NCBI GenBank assembly: GCA_018304105.1
Contig: JAGVWX010000006.1
Span: 1-47,373, forward strand
Direction: 5' to 3'
From: Candidatus Pacearchaeota archaeon
GTDB lineage: Archaea; Nanobdellota; Nanobdellia; Pacearchaeales; GW2011-AR1
DNA length: 47,373 nt
This document shows positions 17,313 to 24,505 of the stretch, one piece after another (the stretch's first letter is position 1; each line of letters begins with the position of its first letter). The notes beneath the pieces were generated by a model. The model had not been told where the DNA came from. It worked only from the letters and a program-made list of their open reading frames with translations, and ran no database searches. A program made the translations under genes and the position numbers.

Positions 17313-18122
17313 CTACTCACTTCGCATTCTCAATTTTTCTAAAAGACCTTTAGACAATGGTCGTGTAATTGTATTTGCTAAACCAGAAAGTCCTGCTTCT
17401 TGAAGCACTACTGGAATAACTTCAGAGTTCGCTTTTCCAATTTCAGTTAAGCTATATCTAATTTTTCGCGCGCTGGCTTCGCCAGAAACACGACGCACCC
17501 CGAAAGCACCGTAGCCATCGCCCAAGCCCCTGCCCCAGCAGTTGAGGTAAGAACCGCCCTGAGGACTGCCGAACCACACATAATTTACTGTTGCATTTTT
17601 TGAATCTGCATCTAAGCCAAAAAACGGAATGCCTTTAGGAGAAAACTTTTCAATATACTTTCCTGCGTTCCCTTCTAACAAGAATCTTGTCTCGTCCATT
17701 TCAGGAGTTAAATTAAAATTGCCATCTTGAGAAACAACAATCGCGGTTCTGTCTTCTGGCTCAATTCCTTCTTCGCTCTTCGCTATTGCTTCCACAGCAT
17801 CGTAAAGCTCTCGAGGCATCTCAAGGTATTTTCCATTTCTATGCTGTTGTACTGCTAGAAAAGCCATTGCACGATTCATTAATGGAGATGGCTTATACAA
17901 AACAGTCTTCGCACCCTTTACTTTTACAGGAGCAACACTTGTTCGCGTAAAATCATTAGAAAGCCCAGCAATTCTAATCATCGCTGTTTCAGCCGGAGTT
18001 ACCAAATAAGGATGTGCAATCCCAACATCTTCAAAAGCCTTAATCTGCTCATCTAAAGGCGCAGCTATCTGAAACACTTCACCAAGTCCTTCAACATTTC
18101 CCAAGCTTCTTGCTTCTGCCAT
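17313..18122 (-). CDS. DGR target protein with variable C-type-lectin-like segment
   Basis: A 269-residue protein whose residues 183-209 are encoded by the VR. The region WFGSPQGG...CWGRG...AFGVRR resembles the variable tail of C-type-lectin/FGE-like DGR targets, which usually end in GFRV. Compared with the TR, residues 185, 186, 189, 192, 196, 197, 199, 201-205 and 209 have been changed (now G, S, G, Y, W, G, G, G, D, G, Y, G, V). Residues 1-170 match no family I know. No signal peptide or membrane helix is visible, so it looks cytosolic. Unlike many targets it continues 59 residues past the VR. A TATA box 22-29 bases upstream of ATG suggests a leaderless transcript. What it binds is unknown. 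Confidence 0.9.
   Translation of the reverse strand: MAEARSLGNVEGLGEVFQIAAPLDEQIKAFEDVGIAHPYLVTPAETAMIRIAGLSNDFTRTSVAPVKVKGAKTVLYKPSPLMNRAMAFLAVQQHRNGKYLEMPRELYDAVEAIAKSEEGIEPEDRTAIVVSQDGNFNLTPEMDETRFLLEGNAGKYIEKFSPKGIPFFGLDADSKNATVNYVWFGSPQGGSYLNCWGRGLGDGYGAFGVRRVSGEASARKIRYSLTEIGKANSEVIPVVLQEAGLSGLANTITRPLSKGLLEKLRMRSE
17473..17485 (-). promoter_or_regulatory. Hairpin just downstream of the VR 3' end
   Basis: On the coding strand CTGGC, GAA, GCCAG form a perfect 5-bp stem with a 3-base loop, starting nine bases after the VR ends. Known DGRs such as that of phage BPP-1 have a GC-rich hairpin/cruciform just after the VR that aids target recognition. Position and GC-rich character match; function is inferred. 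Confidence 0.5.
17495..17577 (-). repeat. DGR variable repeat (VR)
   Basis: This is the mutated copy of the TR inside the target gene, covering codons 183-209 plus one base on either side. The changes from TR are 16 A to G, 3 A to T and 1 A to C, all at TR adenines. Several are double changes in one codon, for example AAC to GGC four times. The invariant blocks encode WF, PQ, GGS/L-N-C, R and AFG, which would form the scaffold. The absence of any non-A difference suggests recent retrohoming. Confidence 0.97.
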
Positions 18123-18143
18123 ATTTTTTTTAGAAGTTTTAGC

Positions 18144-18151
18144 TATTTAAA
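18144..18151 (-). promoter_or_regulatory. TATA box of the DGR target gene
   Basis: TTTAAATA on the minus strand ends 22 bases before ATG 18122. At the normal archaeal spacing, transcription would start at or just before the start codon, giving a leaderless mRNA. Confidence 0.6.
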
Positions 18152-18203
18152 CTTTTCGGCATGTCACTATTATAAGAGGGTAACTAAGTTTTACGTATCT
18201 CCC

Positions 18204-18235
18204 CCAAACCATAAATTTACAACTTAATGGTTTGG
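18204..18235. repeat. 9-bp inverted repeat between HemK-like gene and DGR target
   Basis: CCAAACCAT (18204-18212) and ATGGTTTGG (18227-18235) are exact complements separated by 14 bases. It lies 20 bases past the stop of the methyltransferase gene and upstream of the DGR target promoter. It may be a transcript end structure for the former or an operator for the latter; no T-run follows. Confidence 0.5.
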
Positions 18236-18255
18236 AAGGTATCATTGTTATTTGC

Positions 18256-18786
18256 TTAGTCACGAGTAATTTCCCAAACATCCAATCTCTCCATAAACAA
18301 ATTCTTAGACGCAACAACTCTCTCATGAAACTTCTTTTCCTTCAAAATCTTTCTTATTTTTCCAAGCGGAGTCAAAGAAGAAACAACTAAGAGAATCTCG
18401 CCGCCAGAAGCAAGATGCTGCTCAACAGTTTTCAAGAAATTTACAATTATCTCGTCTCCCCTTTCTCCTCCTGTCGTCGCCAAAGCACTTTCCGCGTCCT
18501 CCCGAGAATCCAAGGGCAGATAAGGCGGATTAAATACAATCAAATCAAACTTTCCATAGACTTTCTCAAGTAAGTCGCTTTTCTTGACTTCAAACTCTTC
18601 ATTTTTTAATTTTTCAATCGCTCCAGTATCAATGTCCACCGCTAAAACTTCTCTCGCCCCTGAACTCCACGCCGCCCTCGCCTGAATCCCGTTTCCCGTC
18701 CCAACATCCAAAACTCGCTTTCCCCTCGCTCGTTTCTTAACTTCTTCCTCAAGCAAATAAGAATCTTCTGAAGGTTGGTAAATCAT
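18256..18786 (-). CDS. HemK2/Mtq2-like class I methyltransferase
   Basis: A 176-residue SAM-dependent methyltransferase. The N-terminal YQPSEDSYLLEE is the classic start of the archaeal/eukaryotic HemK2 group, VLDVGTGNG (about residue 25) binds SAM, AVDID is motif II, and FNPPYLP (about residue 85) is the NPPY catalytic motif of amide-N methyltransferases. HemK2 homologues methylate the Gln of the GGQ motif in release factor aRF1/eRF1; that substrate is inferred from the family. Its start is one base from the stop of the small membrane protein gene upstream, so it belongs to an operon with the genes at 18788-20265. Confidence 0.88.
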   Translation of the reverse strand: MIYQPSEDSYLLEEEVKKRARGKRVLDVGTGNGIQARAAWSSGAREVLAVDIDTGAIEKLKNEEFEVKKSDLLEKVYGKFDLIVFNPPYLPLDSREDAESALATTGGERGDEIIVNFLKTVEQHLASGGEILLVVSSLTPLGKIRKILKEKKFHERVVASKNLFMERLDVWEITRD

Positions 18787-18787
18787 T

Positions 18788-18970
18788 TTATCTATTCACG
18801 GCTTTAACTATTAAAATAAAAACTGAAACAATTAATCCAAAGAGTGTTAAAGAAATATCAACAATATCCAATATCCCAACACGCAATGCTTTGATAAAAA
18901 CAAACAAGATGATAAAATAGTTAAGAACTGCGCCAATCCAATTCACCATTAAACTTTTCCTGTCATTCAT
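18788..18970 (-). CDS. Small membrane protein (60 aa)
   Basis: A 60-residue protein with two predicted helices (ILFVF... and LFGLIVSVFILIVKAV) separated by a short polar turn. ATG 18970 is preferred over the TTG two codons upstream because it overlaps the stop of the preceding 35-residue gene by 8 bases, a common coupling arrangement. I do not recognise a family. The gene ends directly before the HemK2-like methyltransferase. Confidence 0.6.
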   Translation of the reverse strand: MNDRKSLMVNWIGAVLNYFIILFVFIKALRVGILDIVDISLTLFGLIVSVFILIVKAVNR

Positions 18971-19070
18971 TAACAAAAATCCCGATTATTCCGATAATTA
19001 AAAATATAATTGCAGCTACCCCTAACGCGATTGCCAAATAATTAAGAAATTCTTTCAATCCGTTTTTCAT
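18963..19070 (-). CDS. Tiny membrane protein (35 aa)
   Basis: A 35-residue frame with ATG start and TGA stop: a short amphipathic N-terminus (MKNGLKEFLNYL) and one membrane helix (ALGVAAIIFLIIGIIGIF). Its stop overlaps the start of the next small membrane gene. A TATA-like TATAAATATTTT segment lies just upstream. Unknown function; hydrophobic pattern and tight packing argue that it is real. Confidence 0.5.
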   Translation of the reverse strand: MKNGLKEFLNYLAIALGVAAIIFLIIGIIGIFVNE

Positions 19071-19106
19071 CTTATTAATTAATAAAATAATTATAAATAT
19101 TTTTGC

Positions 19107-19823
19107 TTATTTTTTTAAATCTACTGTTTCCACAAATCTCGTCAGCACGGCAACAAAATAAGGCAAAAGTAAACCAAATAGTAAAATATCTCCGATAAAA
19201 CCCCTTATCCAATCTAAAGCAAAAAACAGCGCAAAAAACACAAGATTAAGAATCAGCGTGGCCAAATATTCTTTCTTCACAAATTTTATTGACTCATAAA
19301 CGGCGCGGTGAATCTTCAAATTTTTAATAACCAGCATAAAGTTTGAGAAAGTTAGAAAAATCAACAAGCTCAGCAATCCCAGCAGATAAATCAACACGAA
19401 AACAATTACTGCATTGGCAGTCTCAAGTCCTGCCGCTCTGCCGATGTAAAGTGCTCCATAATGGGCGATTCTCCCGATAAGTAAAGAACTAATAAGTATG
19501 AACAGTATGACAAAAAAACTTCTCAACCAAAATCTGTTCGCATTTGCGAAAAATCTTCTGTCTGTTTTTTCTTTTGGCTTTCTCGAAACTCCAATCATTC
19601 CTGCAAGAAAATATGAACCGACAATAAACGACACAAATGCGACAGCAATTGTCCATGCAACATTTGCTCCTGTCGTCTGAAAGTTCGGAGCAAGATATTT
19701 CCCAATTGACGAAACTCCCAACAAAACCAGCCACAAAACCAGCCCAGACAAGACCAACGACGGATTCTTTGCTATGATTTTTATTCCTTCATTAAAACTG
19801 TCAAGTATTTTTTTAACTCTCAT
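19107..19823 (-). CDS. Polytopic membrane protein, unknown function
   Basis: A 238-residue protein with about five to six membrane helices and a Lys-rich cytosolic segment (SRKPKEKTDRRFF) in the middle. It starts one base after the stop of the 146-residue upstream gene, so the two are likely made together. The layout resembles DUF4013-like archaeal membrane proteins, but I cannot confirm this. Function unknown. Confidence 0.75.
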   Translation of the reverse strand: MRVKKILDSFNEGIKIIAKNPSLVLSGLVLWLVLLGVSSIGKYLAPNFQTTGANVAWTIAVAFVSFIVGSYFLAGMIGVSRKPKEKTDRRFFANANRFWLRSFFVILFILISSLLIGRIAHYGALYIGRAAGLETANAVIVFVLIYLLGLLSLLIFLTFSNFMLVIKNLKIHRAVYESIKFVKKEYLATLILNLVFFALFFALDWIRGFIGDILLFGLLLPYFVAVLTRFVETVDLKK

Positions 19824-19824
19824 T

Positions 19825-20265
19825 TTACTTCATATAAAGAACATAAAACAAATATCCGAGCGAACCCAAAAGAATCAACGCAGCGACAATTATCATCGTT
19901 ATCAAAAGCGCAGTGTTCCCCCCTTTCTTCTTTTCGGGAGGATTTCCGGGCGGCGCTATTGGCGCTGCTTGCGGTTGCATCTGCGATGGATATTGTTTCG
20001 CTTGGTTCGGGTTCTGTTGCAAAGGTTGGCGCTGATTTCCATAATTCCCAATTGCCTGCCTTGTATTCTGCTGTATCTGAACTCCTGGTCCAGAAGGCAT
20101 ATTCGCATTCGCAATAACATTTGATGCCCCGGAAGAAAGCATTTGATATGCTGCTTTGACTTCTTGCGGATTATACCCCGCGTTTATGAAACTTTGCGCT
20201 GCTTGCTCAAGAGTCTGGCCTCGCGCAACCGCGTTCTTCATCCCCGCAATTATTTCATCACGCAT
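19825..20265 (-). CDS. C-terminally anchored protein with helical GYxxxEV domain
   Basis: A 146-residue protein in three parts: an N-terminal helical module (residues 1-45, with INAGYNPQEVKAAYQML, a motif also seen in the 87-residue protein at 37482-37745), a Gln/Pro-rich linker (about 60-110, NQRQPLQQNPNQ type), and a C-terminal membrane helix (ALLITMIIVAALILLGSLGYLFY). The helical module would be cytosolic. Such tail-anchored Q/P-rich proteins recur in DPANN genomes; function unknown. Confidence 0.72.
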   Translation of the reverse strand: MRDEIIAGMKNAVARGQTLEQAAQSFINAGYNPQEVKAAYQMLSSGASNVIANANMPSGPGVQIQQNTRQAIGNYGNQRQPLQQNPNQAKQYPSQMQPQAAPIAPPGNPPEKKKGGNTALLITMIIVAALILLGSLGYLFYVLYMK

Positions 20266-20313
20266 TTGAATTGACCTCTGATTGAATTCGAATGCATGAA
20301 TTTATTTCATCCA

Positions 20314-21651
20314 TTATATAATAAGCATTCCCCCATTTTCCATTAAATGAACAGTCCTATTTAATTTATACCCCATCTCAACCGCAAGCGTCGCTCCAGC
20401 AGTAGTTTTCTTTAAGTCTCCGTGCGAAGGAATCACATGCTCGGGCCTAGTTAAATTTATCAAGTCCCGCAAGTCTTCTCTTCCCCCGTGTCCGGAAACG
20501 TGAACATTGTCAAAAATCCTCACTTGAAATTTCTTTAATCTTTTAGTCAGCTGCTCTTTGTTTGCCTCGCTTACCGGCGTGGGAATTGTCTTTGAGGAAA
20601 ATATAACCTGGTCGTTGCTGTTCAACTTCAAATGCAGTTGTCCTCTTGAAATCCTATCTAATATGCTTCCCGGCTCACCTTGATGCCCTGTGCAAACAAC
20701 AAGGTATTTCGGTTTATTCTTGCTAACCTTTTCAAGCCCCTTTTCAAGCTGTCTCCTATATGTCAGAATTCTAACGTTTCTTGCAAAATCCGCCTTTCCT
20801 ATATTCTTTGCAGCCTGGACATACTTGCTCAAGCTTCTTCCAAGAAAAACAACTTCCCTCCCAAGTCTCTGCCCAAATTCAGTAATTGTCTTGAGGCGCG
20901 CAATGTGCGAAGAAAATGTTGTGATAACCATTCCTGAATTTCTATTTTCAGTGGAAAAGAAAACATCTTCTAAAAGTCCCTTTGCAATTTTTTCAGAGGG
21001 CGTTTTTCTGTCATCCGGCGCATACAAGCAGTCAACAATCAACGCCCTGACGCCAATTCTGGAAAGCTCTTTCAATCTTTGATAATTTGGTTTGTCTCCA
21101 AAGATTGGGGAATTATCTAATTTGAAATCGTTGGCATAAATTACAATTCCTTCAGGAGTATGAACTGCAATGCATGTGCTCTGAATCGTTGAATGCGTCA
21201 TGTTGATAAATTCAACTTTGTAGTTCCCACTTTTTCCTCTCACAACATAAGTAGCGTTCAACTTCACAGGCACAATTTTATTTCTTATTCCTTGGTTGTT
21301 ATCCCTCATCAAAGTTTTCAGAACTTCCATCGTGAACGGGCTTCCAACAATATCTGCATTGTATCTATCAGAAAGATATGGAACGCCCCCAACATGGTCT
21401 AGATGCGCATGTGAAATCAAAATCGCCCGAACTTTATTTCTTAATCCGAATTTATCTAAATACAAATCATCAGGCAATGCGCCTATGCTCCTCATTCCCT
21501 TTGCCGTCGGAATTTTCTCTCTTTCTTCAACAGCAACTATCGCTGGCAAAAACAGGCCAGCATCAAAAAGCAGGACATCTTCACCATATTCCAAGGCGGT
21601 CATGTTCTTTCCCACCTCATTATAACCTCCAATCGTATGGATTTTTATCAT
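20314..21651 (-). CDS. Archaeal RNase J (beta-CASP metallo-beta-lactamase RNase)
   Basis: A 445-residue RNase J-type enzyme. The N-terminal GGYNEVGKNMTALEYGEDVLLFDAG block and the zinc motif SHAHLDHVGG (H81, H83, D85, H86) define the metallo-beta-lactamase core. The beta-CASP part has VITTFSSHIARL and VVCTGHQGEPGS, and the C-terminal VSGHGGREDLRDLINLTRPEHVIPSHGD holds further zinc ligands. It is expected to be a 5'-3' exoribonuclease in mRNA turnover. The length matches archaeal RNase J without the bacterial C-terminal domain. Confidence 0.95.
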   Translation of the reverse strand: MIKIHTIGGYNEVGKNMTALEYGEDVLLFDAGLFLPAIVAVEEREKIPTAKGMRSIGALPDDLYLDKFGLRNKVRAILISHAHLDHVGGVPYLSDRYNADIVGSPFTMEVLKTLMRDNNQGIRNKIVPVKLNATYVVRGKSGNYKVEFINMTHSTIQSTCIAVHTPEGIVIYANDFKLDNSPIFGDKPNYQRLKELSRIGVRALIVDCLYAPDDRKTPSEKIAKGLLEDVFFSTENRNSGMVITTFSSHIARLKTITEFGQRLGREVVFLGRSLSKYVQAAKNIGKADFARNVRILTYRRQLEKGLEKVSKNKPKYLVVCTGHQGEPGSILDRISRGQLHLKLNSNDQVIFSSKTIPTPVSEANKEQLTKRLKKFQVRIFDNVHVSGHGGREDLRDLINLTRPEHVIPSHGDLKKTTAGATLAVEMGYKLNRTVHLMENGGMLII

Positions 21652-21717
21652 TCTCAGATAAAGAAAATCTGCTTTAAATAGCTTTTGAGAAATTTTATTA
21701 TAACTTAACTGGTCTTA

Positions 21718-22038
21718 ATGGTTTCAGCAAAAAACAAAATCCATGGATTCTTAAATAAATCTATGGAGATTAAGAAGTTTTTGAAGCCGACAAAAGTAAA
21801 GATAATTATTTTTATGATAATTGCTTTTTTATCAATGTCATTAATAGTTTTAGCATTAGTTATTATAATTGATTCATCTTCAGTCGAACTATTTACTAGG
21901 AACTTCGGTAAATTAACAGTTGCTGTATTGATTTTATTGCAATTCTTTTATTGGTATCTTGTGTCTTGCATAATTGTATGGTTATTAGATAAGATTAAGA
22001 AAATTAACAACTCTCAAAAAAGAAACTTTCTTAAATAA
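21718..22038 (+). CDS. Small membrane protein (106 aa)
   Basis: A 106-residue protein with a Lys-rich cytosolic start and two membrane helices (IIIFMIIAFLSMSLIVLALVIII and FGKLTVAVLILLQFFYWYLVSCIIVWLL). The promoter is shared head-to-head with RNase J. No family recognised; the C-terminus is basic. Confidence 0.6.
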   Translation: MVSAKNKIHGFLNKSMEIKKFLKPTKVKIIIFMIIAFLSMSLIVLALVIIIDSSSVELFTRNFGKLTVAVLILLQFFYWYLVSCIIVWLLDKIKKINNSQKRNFLK

Positions 22039-22056
22039 AAACTTCTTTAAGCAATC

Positions 22057-22713
22057 ATGAAAAAGTGCGGTTTAAGCAAAACAACATGGCTTGTTTGTTC
22101 TTCTCTTGTAATTCTTGCAGTCGTTCTTTTTTTGATATTCTATTTTTCAGGAGGCTTAAGTTTTTCGCCTCCTAAACAAGACACTTACTTTTCTTGCGTA
22201 AACAACGCTTGCACTCTTGTCGAAGGCGTTGGCGTAAATGAATGCCACAGCGAAGGCTCGTTCTGCGGTTGCATAGACACAGACATTGAAGAGAATTATC
22301 CGTCCGGAATGAACTTTTTCTTGCAGGGAACTGCCAGAAACTCGACCCTCTCGCAAACAGATTTCTGTTCAGCCAACGGCAGATTGGTGGAGTATGCATG
22401 CTATAACAACGAAATTTCAAATTTTGAAATCGCATGCGAGTCTCTGGGAGATTATGCCTGTGTCTCTGGCGAATGCTTCCCGGACCATTTAGAATTTGAA
22501 GATTGCGAAGACAGCGACGGCGGACTCGACTACAATGCAGAAGGCCGCGCATTCAATGGAAAAGTCAGATTGGCAGACTATTGTACAGGCGACGGCAAGC
22601 TAGCCGAAATTTACTGCTCCCAGGATAATGAAGGAATACTCATCCAAATATTCGACTGTTCAACTCTTAGAAACTCCATCTGCGAATATGGCAAATGCGT
22701 AAGCGCCGTTTAG
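22057..22713 (+). CDS. Membrane-anchored Cys-rich extracellular protein
   Basis: A 218-residue protein with one N-terminal helix (TTWLVCSSLVILAVVLFLIFYF) and an outside domain containing about 17 Cys in repeated units. The pattern C...C...C...E..DGGLDYNAEGRAFNGKVRLADYC.G.GKLAEIYC resembles archaeal modules with paired disulfides around a D-G/DYC core, with at least two related units (about residues 85-135 and 150-205). Probably surface exposed and disulfide stabilised. Function unknown. Confidence 0.68.
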   Translation: MKKCGLSKTTWLVCSSLVILAVVLFLIFYFSGGLSFSPPKQDTYFSCVNNACTLVEGVGVNECHSEGSFCGCIDTDIEENYPSGMNFFLQGTARNSTLSQTDFCSANGRLVEYACYNNEISNFEIACESLGDYACVSGECFPDHLEFEDCEDSDGGLDYNAEGRAFNGKVRLADYCTGDGKLAEIYCSQDNEGILIQIFDCSTLRNSICEYGKCVSAV

Positions 22714-22747
22714 CAAATTATAAATAGCTTTCTTACGAACTTAATTT

Positions 22748-23623
22748 ATGATTCCAGACCAGCTCCACAATTCTCACAGAAGGCATCGAAACGCTCTTTA
22801 CAGTTTAGTGGTATTGCTCGCAATCCTTCAAACAGTTTCTTTCATAATAATCAGCATGCAGGTTTCAAAACTCAACATAAAAATCGACGATGAAACCGCC
22901 CGCACAGCCTCTGAATTAAAACAATACACTTCAAATATGGTTGAAACTTACGACTCAATTTATCAGGAAAATTTCAATCAAATTTCAGATTCTATAATTC
23001 ATCAGCAGGAAAGTTTCGATACAGAAATTAAAAATCTTAAATCTTCTGAAGGAGATTTTTCAGGGGTTGTTGAAGATGTCGTCCGGGGAGTTGTAACAAT
23101 TCGAACAGAAGATTCTATCGGCACTGGTTTTTTTGTCAACTCCCGCGGATTTTTAGTAACAAACTACCACGTAATCAAAGATAAAGAAGATGCGGTTGAG
23201 ATAATCACATACGGCCGGGAAGTTTACAAAGCAAATTTCATAGGCAAGGACGAAAACCGTGATCTCGCCCTATTGTTAGTTCCAGGCAGTTTTGATTCAA
23301 TTGAGCTTGCAGAAACAGAAGACATACAAGTCGGGAAGAAGGTAATTGCAATAGGCAATCCCCTCGGTCTTTCGTTTACTGTAACTGAAGGAATAATATC
23401 TGGAATAGACCGCGTAGGGCCAAGCGGCATGGCAGAGTACGTTCAGACAGATGTCTCTCTCAACCCCGGAAATTCAGGAGGTCCCTTAATCGATACTCGG
23501 GGAAAAGTTATAGGGATAAACAATTTCAAAATTAGTGGGGCAGAGGCCCTTGGTTTCTCTTTAGCAGCTCCGGTTATCAAAGAACAAGTTAACGCTATTG
23601 CAAATCAGACAATCATTCCTTAA
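22748..23623 (+). CDS. Membrane-anchored HtrA/Deg-like trypsin-fold serine protease
   Basis: A 291-residue protease with an N-terminal helix (residues 17-37), a coiled-coil spacer (about 45-100) and a trypsin-like domain. The catalytic triad is visible as His141 (TNYHVI), Asp172 (NRDLALL) and Ser243 (NPGNSGGPL). The PDZ domain usual in HtrA is absent; the protein ends soon after the protease fold. It should cleave misfolded or surface proteins outside the cell. It is followed at once by rnp2 and the class III signal-peptide genes. Confidence 0.9.
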   Translation: MIPDQLHNSHRRHRNALYSLVVLLAILQTVSFIIISMQVSKLNIKIDDETARTASELKQYTSNMVETYDSIYQENFNQISDSIIHQQESFDTEIKNLKSSEGDFSGVVEDVVRGVVTIRTEDSIGTGFFVNSRGFLVTNYHVIKDKEDAVEIITYGREVYKANFIGKDENRDLALLLVPGSFDSIELAETEDIQVGKKVIAIGNPLGLSFTVTEGIISGIDRVGPSGMAEYVQTDVSLNPGNSGGPLIDTRGKVIGINNFKISGAEALGFSLAAPVIKEQVNAIANQTIIP

Positions 23624-23624
23624 G

Positions 23625-23909
23625 ATGAAACTAAAAATCAAGCCTTCAGCAAGACTAAATCGTCGCTATCTTCTTTTAGAAGCAGATAATAAACAAGAAG
23701 TAGAATCTGCGATTTTGGATTACATCGGTCTGCTCGGCTGGGCAAAAGCGGCTCCCATTTTTGTAAACAGTTCGGGAAAAGCTCACGTCTTGGCCATAGA
23801 ACGGACAGAACTAACAAACGTCAGAGCCGCCCTCGAAGCTTCAGAAAAAAAAATCAAGCTCGTGAATGTATCTGGAACGTTAAAAGGTTTGAAAAAGAAA
23901 AATGGCTAA
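23625..23909 (+). CDS. rnp2: Ribonuclease P protein component 2 (Pop5 family)
   Basis: A 94-residue Pop5/Rpp14-like protein: MKLKIKPSARLNRRYLLLEA at the N-terminus, a central GLLGWAKAAPIFVNSS segment and a C-terminal VSGTLKGLKKK. ATG 23625 directly after the protease stop is chosen because the MKxKxxPSxRxxxRYL start is the family N-terminus. In archaea Pop5 joins Rpp30, Rpp21 and Rpp29 on RNase P RNA and helps mature tRNA 5' ends. It overlaps the next gene by 8 bases. Confidence 0.82.
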   Translation: MKLKIKPSARLNRRYLLLEADNKQEVESAILDYIGLLGWAKAAPIFVNSSGKAHVLAIERTELTNVRAALEASEKKIKLVNVSGTLKGLKKKNG

Positions 23910-24474
23910 AATAAACAAAAGAGCTCAGGAAGTTTTTGGAATGTCGTTCAGCATGATTTTTGCAATTATCTTGATTATCTTCATAATTGCTGTCGCATTT
24001 TTTGCTATAAAACATTTTGTAGGCTTGAGTAAATGCACAAACGTGGGATTATTCTACGACGACTTGAGAGAAAAAGTCAGAGACGCTTGGAGCTCATCCT
24101 CAGGAAGGTACGAAGCAGACTTCACGGCAAAAATTCCAAAGAAGGGTCTTTTCGGCACAGGAATCGAGTACATTTGTTTCGGCAAGTTAATTGACACACC
24201 ATCTGATGCAACCTCCACAGACATCAAAGAAAAACTCATAAATGAATACTTGTTCGACCCAAGCAGCGAATACAATGTTTTCGCTTATCCCCCGGATAAA
24301 GGATGCGACTCCGGTTTAGGTGCAATCGTCTTGAAATGTGGCAGCGCAGATTGTGTAAACACCAAGGACAGCACGGGTGCTTCGCAATTTTTCTGCAAGC
24401 CCGTTGCAGACGACGGCTCAATAACAGTCAATCTGCGAAAGAAATCTCAAGATTACCAAATAACCCTTTGGTAA
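23902..24474 (+). CDS. Pilin-like protein with class III signal peptide (1 of 4)
   Basis: A 190-residue protein beginning INKRAQEVFGMSFSMIFAIILIIFIIAVAFFAI. The basic KRAQE followed by a hydrophobic helix is a class III (type IV pilin) signal, normally cut after the Ala/Gly before Q/E by the preflagellin/prepilin peptidase. The outside domain has several Cys. It starts inside the end of rnp2 (8-base overlap). First of four consecutive genes of the same type, so the four probably build one surface filament or pseudopilus. Confidence 0.75.
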   Translation: MAKINKRAQEVFGMSFSMIFAIILIIFIIAVAFFAIKHFVGLSKCTNVGLFYDDLREKVRDAWSSSSGRYEADFTAKIPKKGLFGTGIEYICFGKLIDTPSDATSTDIKEKLINEYLFDPSSEYNVFAYPPDKGCDSGLGAIVLKCGSADCVNTKDSTGASQFFCKPVADDGSITVNLRKKSQDYQITLW

Positions 24475-24505
24475 GTTTTATAACCTTCTTTGCTTTATTT
24501 GATAA

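Noticed and set aside
17158-17403. 81-residue plus-strand frame across the TR promoter and end of the DGR target
   Set aside because: It is antisense to the target gene and the TR promoter, with no likeness or ribosome site.
20277-20300. Similar GAATTCGAATG words near 20290 and 38845 as a shared regulatory motif
   Set aside because: The shared part is short, AT-rich and partly self-complementary; likely chance.
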